The position numbers and the translations under genes are program-made. From Planktothrix paucivesiculata PCC 9631 (GTDB lineage: Bacteria > Cyanobacteriota > Cyanobacteriia > Cyanobacteriales > Microcoleaceae), in the NCBI RefSeq assembly GCF_900009265.2, contig NZ_LR735022.1, forward strand, positions 39,628 through 74,121: DNA of 34,494 nt, given 5' to 3'. This document shows positions 1 through 8,233 of this stretch, piece after piece; position 1 is the stretch's first letter, and the number at the start of each line of letters is the position of its first letter. The notes below the pieces were generated by a model. It searched no databases. It was not told where the DNA came from and saw nothing but the letters and a program-made list of their open reading frames with translations.

Positions 1-48
1 GCTCCCCCTGCCTCCCCTGCCTCCCCTGCTCCCTATTCCCTGTTCCCT
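1..48. repeat. C-rich short tandem repeat (left edge)
   Basis: A degenerate 7-8 nt repeat built on CCCCTGCCT, then CCCTATT and CCCTGTT variants, fills the first 48 bases and may extend beyond the window. It is of the same kind, on the opposite strand, as the G-rich tract after nusA at 7461-7500. Such short tandemly repeated sequences are common between cyanobacterial genes. No coding function is visible. Confidence 0.7.
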
Positions 49-118
49 CAGAAATTGATAAACTATTTCCATCAATTCAACGTCTATATTAAAAGCTGTC
101 CTATTTTTGCGGTTGACC

Positions 119-2776
119 ATGCCATTGTCCGACACTCCAGAGAAAACTGTCCTTGATTTACACGCAGAAGCAAATCACCATATTGCCCAACAGCAGTTTG
201 ATGAAGCGATCGCCGTGTGTCAACAGGCGTTAAAGTTGCAACCTCGTTTTCTCCCGACTTACAGTACCCTGGGGTTAGCGAAACAATTGCAAGGGAAACT
301 GGATGAAGCCAAATTCTGGTATACCAAAGCCCTCGACTTCAAACCCGATTGGGCAGAAGTTCATGCCAATTTAGGCGCGGTCTATGTTCAACAACAACAA
401 TGGCGGGACGCCCTGCAATCCTATCAAACCGCCCTACACTTTAAACCGAATCAAGCTGGAATTTATCACAGTTTATATACGGTTTTGATCAATCTGAATC
501 AACCAGAAGAAGCCACAAATGCTTGGTATCAAGCCTTAATTTTAGAACCCCAGTGTGTCACACCTCAAGAATATATAGACTTTGGAAAAACCTTAATTGA
601 AAAAGGCAAATTAGATCAAGCCATTGAATTATATAAAAAGGGCGTAGAAACCTATCCGAGTTTGCCTCAATCCCATTATGGATTAGCAGAGGCATTCAGT
701 CGGAAACAACAATGGGAAGATGCGATCGCAGCCTATAATCAAGCCATTATTCTTAATCCGAATAGTAACCTATTTTATCAAGGGTTAGCCGATGCTTTAG
801 TTCAACAAAAGAATTATGAGCAAGCGATCGCTAATTATCAAAAAGCCATTGAACTCAGCCCGGATTTTTCTTGGACATATCATCAACTGGGAAATGCTTT
901 ATCTGAACAAGAAAGATGGGAAGAAGCCACCGTTGCTTATTATCAAGGAATCGCCTTAAATTCTAAGTTTTTTGGTTCCTATTATAAGTTAGGAGAAATT
1001 TTTTCTAAGACTGGAAAACCCGCAGAAGCAATTAATTGGTATCGTCAAGCCCTGGAGATTAATCCCGATAGTTTTTGGTTACATTTTACCTTAGCAAATG
1101 CTCTGTGTGAAACTCAGGAATTTGAGCAGGCTTTAATAGAATATTATCAAGCGATTGAATTTGAACCGAATACGGATTGGTTATATCCCCCCCTGGGAAA
1201 AGTATTGATTGCTCAACAACGCTGGGATCAAGCTATTAAAGTTTATTGTAAAGCAGTTGAACTGAATTGTAATAATCTTTGGCTTTTAGATCAATTAGCA
1301 GAAACCTTAATTGAACAGCAGGAAATTGAAACCGCTATTTCCGTTTATCAGGAATGTCTCAAAACCGATCCTAAAGCTGATCTTTTACATTACAAGTTAG
1401 GGAATCTCTATCAATCTCAAAGTCAATGGGAAGAAGCGATCGCATCCTATCAAACTGCTATTAATATTAACCCTAAAATTGCTGAATATTATGCTGGATT
1501 AGGAGAAATTTGGTTAAAAAAACAAGACTTAGATCAAGCCCTGTCTTACTTAATGCAGGCTTTACAAATCAAGCCAGATTTAATTTCAGCTTATGAAAAT
1601 ATTGCTGAAATTTTACAACAGCAAGGACACACAGAAGCAGCGATTAACTGTTATAACCATAAGGATTTGCCTCTGTCACTTTTAGAACAATATTGTTTTG
1701 TTAATCCCGAAAAATTAATCACATCAGATTTTAGTTCTAATGTCACTTATATTCCCGTATATCCGGGGAGTGAAATTGCTCTCAATCCTTCTAAAACCGT
1801 TGCTCAATTTCATCCGGGTTTTATCTTCAGCCAAGCAGATACTCGGAATGGGTTTGTTGTCAAATTAGATCAAGGTAGGGTCTGGGGAGATTCGGCGACC
1901 AGTGCGGTGATCACGGCCCATAATGAATTACTAACGGATATTTCAACCGGGTGTGCTGAATTAGTTTTATCCTCCCGTAAATTACCCCCAATTCATCATA
2001 TTAATGGAACTGTTGCCTTCCTTTCCGTGCGTTGGGGAGAATCCTTTTATCATTGGATGTATGATGTTTTGCCCGGGATTCATTTACTTAAAAAGAGTGG
2101 TATGGATTTAGAGATTATTGACTATTTTGTGTTTAATAGTTGTCACTTACCTTACCAAAAACAAACCTTAGAAATCTTAGGAATTCCTGAACATAAAATC
2201 ATTCAAAGTGTTGATAAACCCTATATTCAAGCGAAAAAGCTGATTGTTCCTGCTCCTAACTTCTTTCAAAATAAGACAGCAACACCGGAATGGATTTGTA
2301 ATTTCTTAAAACAGCAGTTTGTCCCCGAAGCCGCTAAAACAATAACGGCAAATCGTCGCATTTATATTAGTCGAGAAAATGCAGTTTCTCGGAACGTGGT
2401 TAACCAAGATGAGTTGATGCAAAGTTTGGAATCTCTTAACTTTGAAACCGTTGTTTTAGAATCCTTAACGATTTCTGAACAGGCTGAATTAATGGCGAGT
2501 GCATCGGTGGTTTTAGCTCCCCATGGTGCGGGATTATCTAATATTGTTTTCTGTCAACCTGGAACCAAAATTATCGAATTATTTGCTCCCACCTATGTGC
2601 CGCCTTGCTATCGAATTATTAGCAATGTTTGTGGGCTGGAACATTACTATTTAATTGGGGAACTGGTTGCAGATAAAACCGAAGAAAATTTGACCCATTT
2701 GGGATTATTAGATATGCGAATTGATATCAATAATTTACTGAGTTTACTGGAATTAGCCGAAATTACAGCAATTTAA
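119..2776 (+). CDS. TPR-repeat protein with C-terminal GT61 (DUF563) glycosyltransferase
   Basis: The N-terminal ~520 residues are about fifteen tandem 34-residue TPRs of the O-GlcNAc-transferase type (recurring G-x-A-L, W-x-E-A-I, Y-x-x-A-I-x-L-x-P). A C-terminal region from about residue 625 matches GT61/DUF563: a W-G-E-S-F-Y-H-W segment, I-Y-I-S-R, and late A-P-H-G-A-G-L-S-N followed by P-G-T-K-I-I-E-L. GT61 enzymes transfer sugars to glycans or proteins; the TPRs probably bind a protein partner. I chose ATG at 119; an in-frame TTG at 107 would add four residues. No clear ribosome-binding site is seen. The 3' end overlaps the convergent GT2 gene by 14 nt. No signal peptide is visible, so it is probably cytoplasmic. 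The acceptor is unknown. Confidence 0.88.
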   Translation: MPLSDTPEKTVLDLHAEANHHIAQQQFDEAIAVCQQALKLQPRFLPTYSTLGLAKQLQGKLDEAKFWYTKALDFKPDWAEVHANLGAVYVQQQQWRDALQSYQTALHFKPNQAGIYHSLYTVLINLNQPEEATNAWYQALILEPQCVTPQEYIDFGKTLIEKGKLDQAIELYKKGVETYPSLPQSHYGLAEAFSRKQQWEDAIAAYNQAIILNPNSNLFYQGLADALVQQKNYEQAIANYQKAIELSPDFSWTYHQLGNALSEQERWEEATVAYYQGIALNSKFFGSYYKLGEIFSKTGKPAEAINWYRQALEINPDSFWLHFTLANALCETQEFEQALIEYYQAIEFEPNTDWLYPPLGKVLIAQQRWDQAIKVYCKAVELNCNNLWLLDQLAETLIEQQEIETAISVYQECLKTDPKADLLHYKLGNLYQSQSQWEEAIASYQTAININPKIAEYYAGLGEIWLKKQDLDQALSYLMQALQIKPDLISAYENIAEILQQQGHTEAAINCYNHKDLPLSLLEQYCFVNPEKLITSDFSSNVTYIPVYPGSEIALNPSKTVAQFHPGFIFSQADTRNGFVVKLDQGRVWGDSATSAVITAHNELLTDISTGCAELVLSSRKLPPIHHINGTVAFLSVRWGESFYHWMYDVLPGIHLLKKSGMDLEIIDYFVFNSCHLPYQKQTLEILGIPEHKIIQSVDKPYIQAKKLIVPAPNFFQNKTATPEWICNFLKQQFVPEAAKTITANRRIYISRENAVSRNVVNQDELMQSLESLNFETVVLESLTISEQAELMASASVVLAPHGAGLSNIVFCQPGTKIIELFAPTYVPPCYRIISNVCGLEHYYLIGELVADKTEENLTHLGLLDMRIDINNLLSLLELAEITAI

Positions 2777-3797
2777 TTTCCAGTTCCAAGGGTTGAGAAC
2801 GTTTTTCTATTGTTTGTTGTAAAACCCAAAGGGTTAAATTTTGCCATTCGGGTAAATTACAAAGCTGATTTACATTTAAAGCCTGTCCTAAACTATCAGA
2901 ATAATGCACAAAACTTTCTGTCCAATTTGTTAGGGTTTCTACTGCTAAAAATGGCGTATATTGCCAAGATTTTTGCAGATATTCTGTCATTTCCATCGGA
3001 AATCCGGTATAATATAAATACCAGGAACTCCAAACCAAGGTACTGTAACGTACCCAACTTTCAATTAACCGAATTTCCAGGGGAATATTAGGAAGATTAA
3101 AAAATTTGTCCAACACATAATTAATTGATTTCGCTTGAGAAATTCCATCCCGCATGGTGTTCCGGTCATGTTGACGGTAACAAACCGTTGATTGACGTAA
3201 CCAAGCGGATTCACACCCTAATAATGCCATTCTTAAGATTAAATCCACATCTTCCGCGTGGGCTAACCCGGGTTCAAATCCTTCTATTTTTAATAACCAT
3301 TCCCGACGAAACATTAAGGTTCCCATGGTTCCCAAGGGTTTCCAACGCAACCAATTTTCTAAATTCAATTCTGGAACATAATCCCAAGGTGTCGCATCCA
3401 TGAGGGTTTCGACCGTGTGCGTGACGCGACGCCATCCACTTTGAACCAGTCCTAGATGGGGTTGGGCTTGAAAAATGGTAATTTGGGCGGCTAATTTATC
3501 GGGAAGAAAGGTATCATCCGCATCCAGAAACACAATAAATTCTCCCCGCGCCAAATTTAACCCATGATTTCGGGCTACAGAAACCCCTTGATTTTCTTGA
3601 TAAACATAGCGAATATAGTCAGAATAGGGTTGTAAGACTTGACGGGTATTGTCTTGGGAACCGTCATCAATAATAATAATTTCGTCAGCAGGATAGGTTT
3701 GATTAAGAATACTTTCGACGGCTTGCCCAATATAGCGATCGCAGTTGTATGCTGGAATGATGACACTAATTTGGGGAGTTGCTAAAGTATGGGACAT
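2763..3797 (-). CDS. GT2 glycosyltransferase with C-terminal helical module
   Basis: A 344-residue GT-A fold transferase. The N-terminus has the GT2 nucleotide-sugar site (S-V-I-I-P-A-Y-N at 11-18, I-I-D-D-G-S at 42-47), the metal-binding D-A-D-D at 92-95 followed by F-L-P-D-K-L, and an E-D-V-D acidic motif at 182-185 with C-Y-R-Q-H-D near 206-211. After the catalytic part, residues ~248-320 form a helical module ending in L-P-E-W that recurs three times in the 1170-residue protein at 13917-17429. It is convergent with the TPR-GT61 gene. Likely cytoplasmic, elongating a surface polysaccharide. Donor and linkage cannot be read from the sequence. Confidence 0.92.
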   Translation of the reverse strand: MSHTLATPQISVIIPAYNCDRYIGQAVESILNQTYPADEIIIIDDGSQDNTRQVLQPYSDYIRYVYQENQGVSVARNHGLNLARGEFIVFLDADDTFLPDKLAAQITIFQAQPHLGLVQSGWRRVTHTVETLMDATPWDYVPELNLENWLRWKPLGTMGTLMFRREWLLKIEGFEPGLAHAEDVDLILRMALLGCESAWLRQSTVCYRQHDRNTMRDGISQAKSINYVLDKFFNLPNIPLEIRLIESWVRYSTLVWSSWYLYYTGFPMEMTEYLQKSWQYTPFLAVETLTNWTESFVHYSDSLGQALNVNQLCNLPEWQNLTLWVLQQTIEKRSQPLELEIKLL

Positions 3798-3898
3798 AGA
3801 TTAAATGGGTAAACTGTATTGAATGTGAAAGGTTAGGGTAGATTTTTCTACTTCATAATACCTACAAATGTAAGTATGTGGACATCATTAAAAAAATT

Positions 3899-3947
3899 CG
3901 TTGTTGGGCTTTAGCCCTCCTATCTTTAAGGTTAAAGTCTAACAACG
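3899..3947. repeat. Imperfect inverted repeat (GTTGGGCTTTAGCCC type), copy 1
   Basis: Arms of 15 nt at 3899-3913 (CGTTGTTGGGCTTTA) and 3933-3947, with two mismatches, enclose a 19-nt loop. A related copy in opposite orientation lies at 29734-29780. It sits in the gap upstream of the membrane-protein gene. Two copies in one window point to a dispersed palindromic element; it could also act as a transcript hairpin. Confidence 0.7.
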
Positions 3948-3996
3948 AGGAGATTTATTAATATTTTGTTGTTGTTTTATTTTTTAATATCTAATT

Positions 3997-5430
3997 GTGA
4001 AAAATACTGTTTCTGTTAAAAAAAATCAAAATATTCCCTGGTTTGAACAGTTGATGGCCATGGTCGCAACGCTTAACTATGGGTTGGTTTTATTCAACCT
4101 GAGTTATACGGATTTGCGAGATTACTATTTTAACTATATTCCAGTTTTGACTCAAGTTTATGATCCGATTAAAGGAATTGAACCCCATCAAACCACAGAA
4201 AAATATTTAGATACGATTGAACAATTAAAATCAACGGTAGCGGAAACTAGCTTATATTCGGCGGAAACCGAGGAAATATTAGGGAAATTGAGAAATCAAA
4301 GTGAGGAAATTATTAATGAAAATCCCTTTGCTATTGCCGAGAAAAGTGGGACTTTAGAACGGATAAAAAATCGGATGCGAGAGCAGATCAAAAATCCTAA
4401 TAATTCTGCAAAAGAAGCCTTTAATATATTGTGGTCTTCATCTTATCTTAGACAACAAGGATATGATCAACAAATTCAATGGTTTGAGAAGAATATTACA
4501 CCTTTAATAGCGACAAACTATTATCGAAGTATCTCGGAAACAGGAAAATTTACCCGCACGTTTTGGAAGGTTGATTTACCCTTTACTATTATTTTCATTT
4601 TAGAATTTTTAGCCCGAACTTATTTAATTAGTCGTCGTTATTCTAAGGTAACGTGGTTTGATGCGATGTTATGGCGGTGGTATGATGTGTTTTTGTTTTT
4701 ACCTATTTTTAGGTTATTACGAATTATTCCAGTAGCGATTCGTTTAAATCAGGTACATTTTATTACTTTGGAACCCATTAGAATCCAAATAACTAGGGGA
4801 TTTGTCGCCGCCATTGCTCGGGAATTAACGGAGTTTGTGGTGGTTGAAGTGATTCAACAGATTCAAGGTGAAATTAGGAGAGGTGATATTTTTAAACAAC
4901 TTTTTTTGAATCCAAATAAACCCTATTTAGATATTAATAATGTGAATGAGATAGAAGCGATAGCTAATCATTTAATTCAGATTGTTGTTTATAAAGTTAT
5001 TCCTAAATTGGAACTCGACATTGAATCATTATTGCGCTATAATATAGAACAGGTTATCGAACAATCTCCCGTAATTCAACAGTTTAAAACTATTCCCGGG
5101 TTACAACAAATTCCCCAACAGATTCAAGAAAGAATTATTACAGAACTTTCTAAATTAGCCACGGAAGGGCCCCAGGAAGCATATCAAACCGTGACCAAAG
5201 CCATGAATGATCCCGTGGGAACAAAATTATCAAATCAATTGGTTAAAAATTTTAATAAAATTTTAGGAGAAGAACTGCAAAAAGAACAAGGCTTAGAGGA
5301 AATCCAAACCCTGTTAGTTGACTTTTTAGAAGAATTCAAAATCAACTATATTCAACAAGTAGATGAATCTAACTTTGAACAAGTTCTTGCCCAATTACAG
5401 CAACAAAAACACCTCAAAGAAACCAAATAA
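3997..5430 (+). CDS. Membrane protein of unknown function with S4-like segment
   Basis: A 477-residue protein I cannot assign to a named family. A hydrophobic helix lies at ~20-38. A mostly hydrophilic region follows, with charged helices at ~65-130. Two further hydrophobic segments lie at ~194-211 and ~228-250. The last contains F-R-L-L-R-I-I-P-V-A-I-R, with arginines spaced as in the voltage-sensor S4 helix, and is preceded by L-E-F-L-A-R like the S3 region of ion transporters. The C-terminal ~225 residues are long amphipathic helices rich in Q, E and I, probably cytoplasmic. No pore-loop motif is visible. The start is GTG at 3997 without a convincing ribosome-binding site; ATG at 4051 is an alternative that keeps the first helix. 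Two hairpins follow the gene. Confidence 0.75.
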   Translation: MKNTVSVKKNQNIPWFEQLMAMVATLNYGLVLFNLSYTDLRDYYFNYIPVLTQVYDPIKGIEPHQTTEKYLDTIEQLKSTVAETSLYSAETEEILGKLRNQSEEIINENPFAIAEKSGTLERIKNRMREQIKNPNNSAKEAFNILWSSSYLRQQGYDQQIQWFEKNITPLIATNYYRSISETGKFTRTFWKVDLPFTIIFILEFLARTYLISRRYSKVTWFDAMLWRWYDVFLFLPIFRLLRIIPVAIRLNQVHFITLEPIRIQITRGFVAAIARELTEFVVVEVIQQIQGEIRRGDIFKQLFLNPNKPYLDINNVNEIEAIANHLIQIVVYKVIPKLELDIESLLRYNIEQVIEQSPVIQQFKTIPGLQQIPQQIQERIITELSKLATEGPQEAYQTVTKAMNDPVGTKLSNQLVKNFNKILGEELQKEQGLEEIQTLLVDFLEEFKINYIQQVDESNFEQVLAQLQQQKHLKETK

Positions 5431-5512
5431 ACAGAAATGATCCCAGATGCCAGAGCAAAACTCGAAACCCGATACCTGGCAATTGCTTTCCCTGTAAGCT
5501 AAACTAGAGAAA

Positions 5513-5537
5513 GAGGCGAACCCACAAGGTTCGTCTT
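5513..5537 (+). terminator. Stem-loop with short T-run downstream of the membrane-protein gene
   Basis: CGAACC at 5517-5522 pairs with GGTTCG at 5528-5533 around a 5-nt loop. The stem extends outward by about three more pairs, including one G-U, and is followed by CTTT. It resembles a weak intrinsic terminator, or the first of two leader hairpins before rimP. Confidence 0.5.
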
Positions 5538-5569
5538 TGGCTTGGTGAGAAGACACTGTTTCACGATCT

Positions 5570-5592
5570 AAGTGGGATTGACCCACTTTTTT
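5570..5592 (+). terminator. Intrinsic terminator between the membrane-protein gene and rimP
   Basis: A perfect 7-bp stem, AAGTGGG at 5570-5576 and CCCACTT at 5582-5588, with loop ATTGA and a run of six T in all. It lies 50 nt before the rimP ATG. It either ends the upstream transcript or serves as a leader attenuator for the rimP operon, depending on where the rimP promoter is. Confidence 0.75.
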
Positions 5593-5642
5593 AATGGCAG
5601 TTAAGCTCATAACCCCTGTAGACTCTAGTATTCACGTCAACT

Positions 5643-6110
5643 ATGGCTCATCCTCTAATCCCCCAAATTCTCGACATCGCCACCCCCATCGCCCAAACAT
5701 TGGGACTGGAAGTGGTCGGGGCAACCTTTTACACCAATCAGAAACCTCCTGTGCTGCGTGTAGATATCCGCAACCCCAGTCAGGATACCGGATTGGAAGA
5801 TTGTGAACGGATGAGTCGAGCCTTGGATGAGGAATTAGAGACCAGCAATATTATTCCCGATGCCTATGTGTTGGAGATTTCCAGCCCCGGAATTTCAGAA
5901 TCTTTAACCAGCGATCGCGAATTCATTTCATTCAAAGGATTTTCCATCATTGTTAAAACATCCGAACCCTACAAAGGTCATTCTCAACAACGGGGAAAAC
6001 TGGTGAGTCGGGATGAAACTACGGTTTATTTAAGCCAAAAAGGACGACAACTAGCCATTCCCCGGGAATTAATTACGGAAGTGTTATTCGATGAAACTGT
6101 TGAGGAGTAA
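5643..6110 (+). CDS. rimP: Ribosome maturation factor RimP
   Basis: A 155-residue protein matching RimP, which assists 30S subunit maturation in the cytoplasm. The N-terminal domain carries [13 protein letters not shown] and the C-E[10 protein letters not shown] segment. The [10 protein letters not shown] turn marks the domain boundary at about residue 80. The C-terminal part is the small SH3-like barrel. Length is normal for the family. It is the first gene of the conserved rimP-nusA-ylxR-infB block, which confirms the call. No strong ribosome-binding site precedes the ATG. A terminator hairpin lies 50 nt upstream. Confidence 0.96.
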   Translation: MAHPLIPQILDIATPIAQTLGLEVVGATFYTNQKPPVLRVDIRNPSQDTGLEDCERMSRALDEELETSNIIPDAYVLEISSPGISESLTSDREFISFKGFSIIVKTSEPYKGHSQQRGKLVSRDETTVYLSQKGRQLAIPRELITEVLFDETVEE

Positions 6111-6236
6111 AGTTTTTAACCCCTAAAGATTTTAACAAGATCGTGATTTAACCTTTCGGGTGATGTACTTCCCCAATTTTCTGTGAAAAATTCATCTGTG
6201 TGGTCAACAAAAAATAAAGTTTAGAGGATAAAAACT

Positions 6237-7460
6237 ATGTCAATGGTGAGTTTGCCCGGTTTGCAAGATATGATTAATGGCATTTCTCAAGAGCGGAATT
6301 TACCCAAACAGGCGGTAGAAGAAGCCCTGCGAGAAGCCCTATTAAAAGGGTATGAACGGTATCGTCGGACTATCGAAATTCAGACCCAATTTAGTGAAGA
6401 TTATTTTGATAATTTTGATGTAGAACTCGATGTCGATGAAGAAGGATTTCGAGTCTTAGCCAAAAATTTAACTATTGTTGAACAAGTTAGTAATCAAGAT
6501 CATCAAATCGCTTTAAAAGACGTGCGAGAAGTCGCTCCCGAAGCCCAATTAGGGGATACCGTCACCCTAGATGTCACCCCGGATCAAGGGGAATTTGGTC
6601 GGATGGCAGCGATCCAAACCAAACAGGTTTTAGCTCAAAAACTGCGGGATAAGCAGCGCAAAATGATTCAGGAGGAGTTCAAAGAACTCGAAGGCACTGT
6701 ACTGCAAGCCAAAGTCCTCCGGTTTGAACGCCAGTCGGTGATTCTGGAAGTGGCTAGTGGCTTTGGTCGAGCCGGGGTGGAAGCGGAACTTTCTAAACGG
6801 GAACAACTGCCCAATGATAACTACCGCGCCAATGCTACCTTCCGGGTCTATCTGAAAAAAGTATCCCAAGGTTCTCAACGGGGCCCACAGTTATTAGTAT
6901 CAAGGGCTGATGCCGGGTTGGTGGTTTATCTATTTGCTAATGAAGTCCCAGAAATTGAGGATGAAGTGGTGCGAATTGTGGCCGTAGCTCGGGAAGCCAA
7001 CCCCCCCTCCCGTCATGTTGGCCCCCGGACTAAAATTGCCGTCGATACCTTGGATCGGGATGTTGATCCCGTTGGGGCTTGTATTGGGGCTAGGGGGTCA
7101 AGAATTCAGGTGGTGGTCAACGAACTGCGGGGCGAGAAAATCGACGTGATTCGCTGGTCTCCTGACCCCGCCACCTATATTGCCAATGCTCTGAGTCCGG
7201 CCAGAGTTGATGAGGTGCGTTTAGTCAATCCCGAAGAACGTCGCGCCCATATTTTGGTTCCTGAAGATCAATTGAGTTTGGCCATTGGTAAGGAGGGGCA
7301 AAATGTTCGTCTCGCGGCTCGGTTGACGGGATGGAAAATCGATATTAAGGATACGGCTAAATATGATGCCGCGGCCGAGGATCAAAAAATTGCCGAAGAA
7401 TTTGAACGTCAAGAGGCGATCAACGATCGCAACTATGATCAGTTTGGGGAGGAGGAGTAG
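6237..7460 (+). CDS. nusA: Transcription termination/antitermination factor NusA
   Basis: A 407-residue NusA, which binds RNA polymerase and nascent RNA to control pausing, termination and antitermination. Domain order is the N-terminal RNAP-binding domain (~1-125), S1 (~135-205, starting at L-E-G-T-V-L-Q-A-K-V), then KH1 (with V-G-A-C-I-G-A-R-G-S-R-I) and KH2 (L-A-I-G-K-E-G-Q-N-V-R-L-A-A-R-L-T-G-W). The C-terminal acidic repeats of the E. coli protein are absent, as usual in cyanobacteria. The ATG at 6237 has a good AGAGGA ribosome-binding site about 8 nt upstream; ATG at 6243 is a less likely alternative. The 126-nt gap after rimP has no evident terminator, so co-transcription is likely. 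Confidence 0.97.
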   Translation: MSMVSLPGLQDMINGISQERNLPKQAVEEALREALLKGYERYRRTIEIQTQFSEDYFDNFDVELDVDEEGFRVLAKNLTIVEQVSNQDHQIALKDVREVAPEAQLGDTVTLDVTPDQGEFGRMAAIQTKQVLAQKLRDKQRKMIQEEFKELEGTVLQAKVLRFERQSVILEVASGFGRAGVEAELSKREQLPNDNYRANATFRVYLKKVSQGSQRGPQLLVSRADAGLVVYLFANEVPEIEDEVVRIVAVAREANPPSRHVGPRTKIAVDTLDRDVDPVGACIGARGSRIQVVVNELRGEKIDVIRWSPDPATYIANALSPARVDEVRLVNPEERRAHILVPEDQLSLAIGKEGQNVRLAARLTGWKIDIKDTAKYDAAAEDQKIAEEFERQEAINDRNYDQFGEEE

Positions 7461-7500
7461 GAGAGTAGGGGGAGTAGGGGGAGCAGGGGAGGTAGGGGAG
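7461..7500. repeat. G-rich short tandem repeat in the nusA-ylxR gap
   Basis: Variants of GAGTAGGGG repeat about five times right after the nusA stop codon. There are at least four runs of three to five G, so a G-quadruplex in the nascent transcript is conceivable. The complementary kind of repeat begins the window at 1-48. Confidence 0.75.
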
Positions 7501-7552
7501 CGTCCTGGTTTGCTTTGCTGGATATCAAGTGTGAACTGCTAAGTTTCAACCC

Positions 7553-7795
7553 ATGAAAAATCAACGTCGTTGTGTAGCTTGTCGCCGATTGGGTGCAAAG
7601 GAAAGCTTCTGGCGATTTGTCAGGCTCTATCCATCACATCAGGTACAATTGGATCATGGCATGGGTCGTTCAGCCTATCTTTGCCCTAACCCAGATTGTT
7701 TGAAACTAGCTCAGAAAAAAAATCGACTGGGACACGCACTCCGAACATCGGTGTCGGAGGAAGTGTACCAAAGTCTATGGGAACGTTTAGATTAA
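7553..7795 (+). CDS. ylxR: YlxR-family RNA-binding protein
   Basis: An 80-residue YlxR (DUF448) protein. It shows the family signature R-R-C-V-A-C-R near the start, the R-F-V-R strand, G-R-S-A-Y-L-C-P-N at ~46-54 and a basic C-terminal half with A-Q-K-K-N-R-L. YlxR proteins are small nucleoid- or RNA-associated proteins encoded between nusA and infB in many bacteria, exactly as here. Length is typical. The ATG at 7553 is the only plausible start. Ninety-two nt separate it from nusA, partly filled by a G-rich repeat. Confidence 0.94.
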   Translation: MKNQRRCVACRRLGAKESFWRFVRLYPSHQVQLDHGMGRSAYLCPNPDCLKLAQKKNRLGHALRTSVSEEVYQSLWERLD

Positions 7796-8233
7796 CCTGG
7801 AATTGATCCCCCCACGTCCTACTTGATAGGGAAGGGTGGGAACAATTACCGGGAATCTGAAGATCTGGAGTTGCTCAACAATATTGTTATATTGTTCTAT
7901 TCCGTCAGCAAACCTACTCCCCAGATAGAGGACTAAGAGGTTTAAGTTGAAGCAAAATGGAGTAAACTGAGTAACTAAATTGATTATCCTTCACCATAAG
8001 GTTAATATCTGCTAACTTGATAAAAGACAATCCTAAAGATTTGAGGAATTCAATTTCACCAAAAATTAAAATAACATTAAGAAATGTCAAAGCAGACCTT
8101 ACATCTGCATCCTTGACACTTAAATAACCAGAGTAGATGATATCGTTATTTAAAATGTGCGGGTTACTGTTGTAAGAGTAAATCGAACTATGTAAACATC
8201 AAACCATGGGTAGGTAAGAAGAGGGGTCAGTGG
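7796..8233. other. Long non-coding gap upstream of infB
   Basis: No reading frame with protein-like content is seen on either strand in these 438 nt. It holds an imperfect hairpin at 7811-7840 (CCCAC and CCTA pairing with TAGG and GTGGG, no T-run) just after ylxR, and a candidate promoter near 8113. Its length, unusual inside this operon, suggests infB has its own promoter and a leader of about 90 nt or more. Confidence 0.6.
8113..8141 (+). promoter_or_regulatory. Candidate infB promoter
   Basis: A perfect TTGACA at 8113-8118 is followed after 17 nt by GATGAT at 8136-8141, with TGATAT two bases further on as an alternative -10. It lies about 90 nt upstream of the infB ATG in the long gap. 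The -10 match is weak, so this is only a suggestion. Confidence 0.3.

Noticed and set aside
2810-3403. Plus-strand open frames of about 90 codons opposite the GT2 gene
   Set aside because: They overlap a clearly coding GT2 gene on the other strand and have no protein-like motifs.
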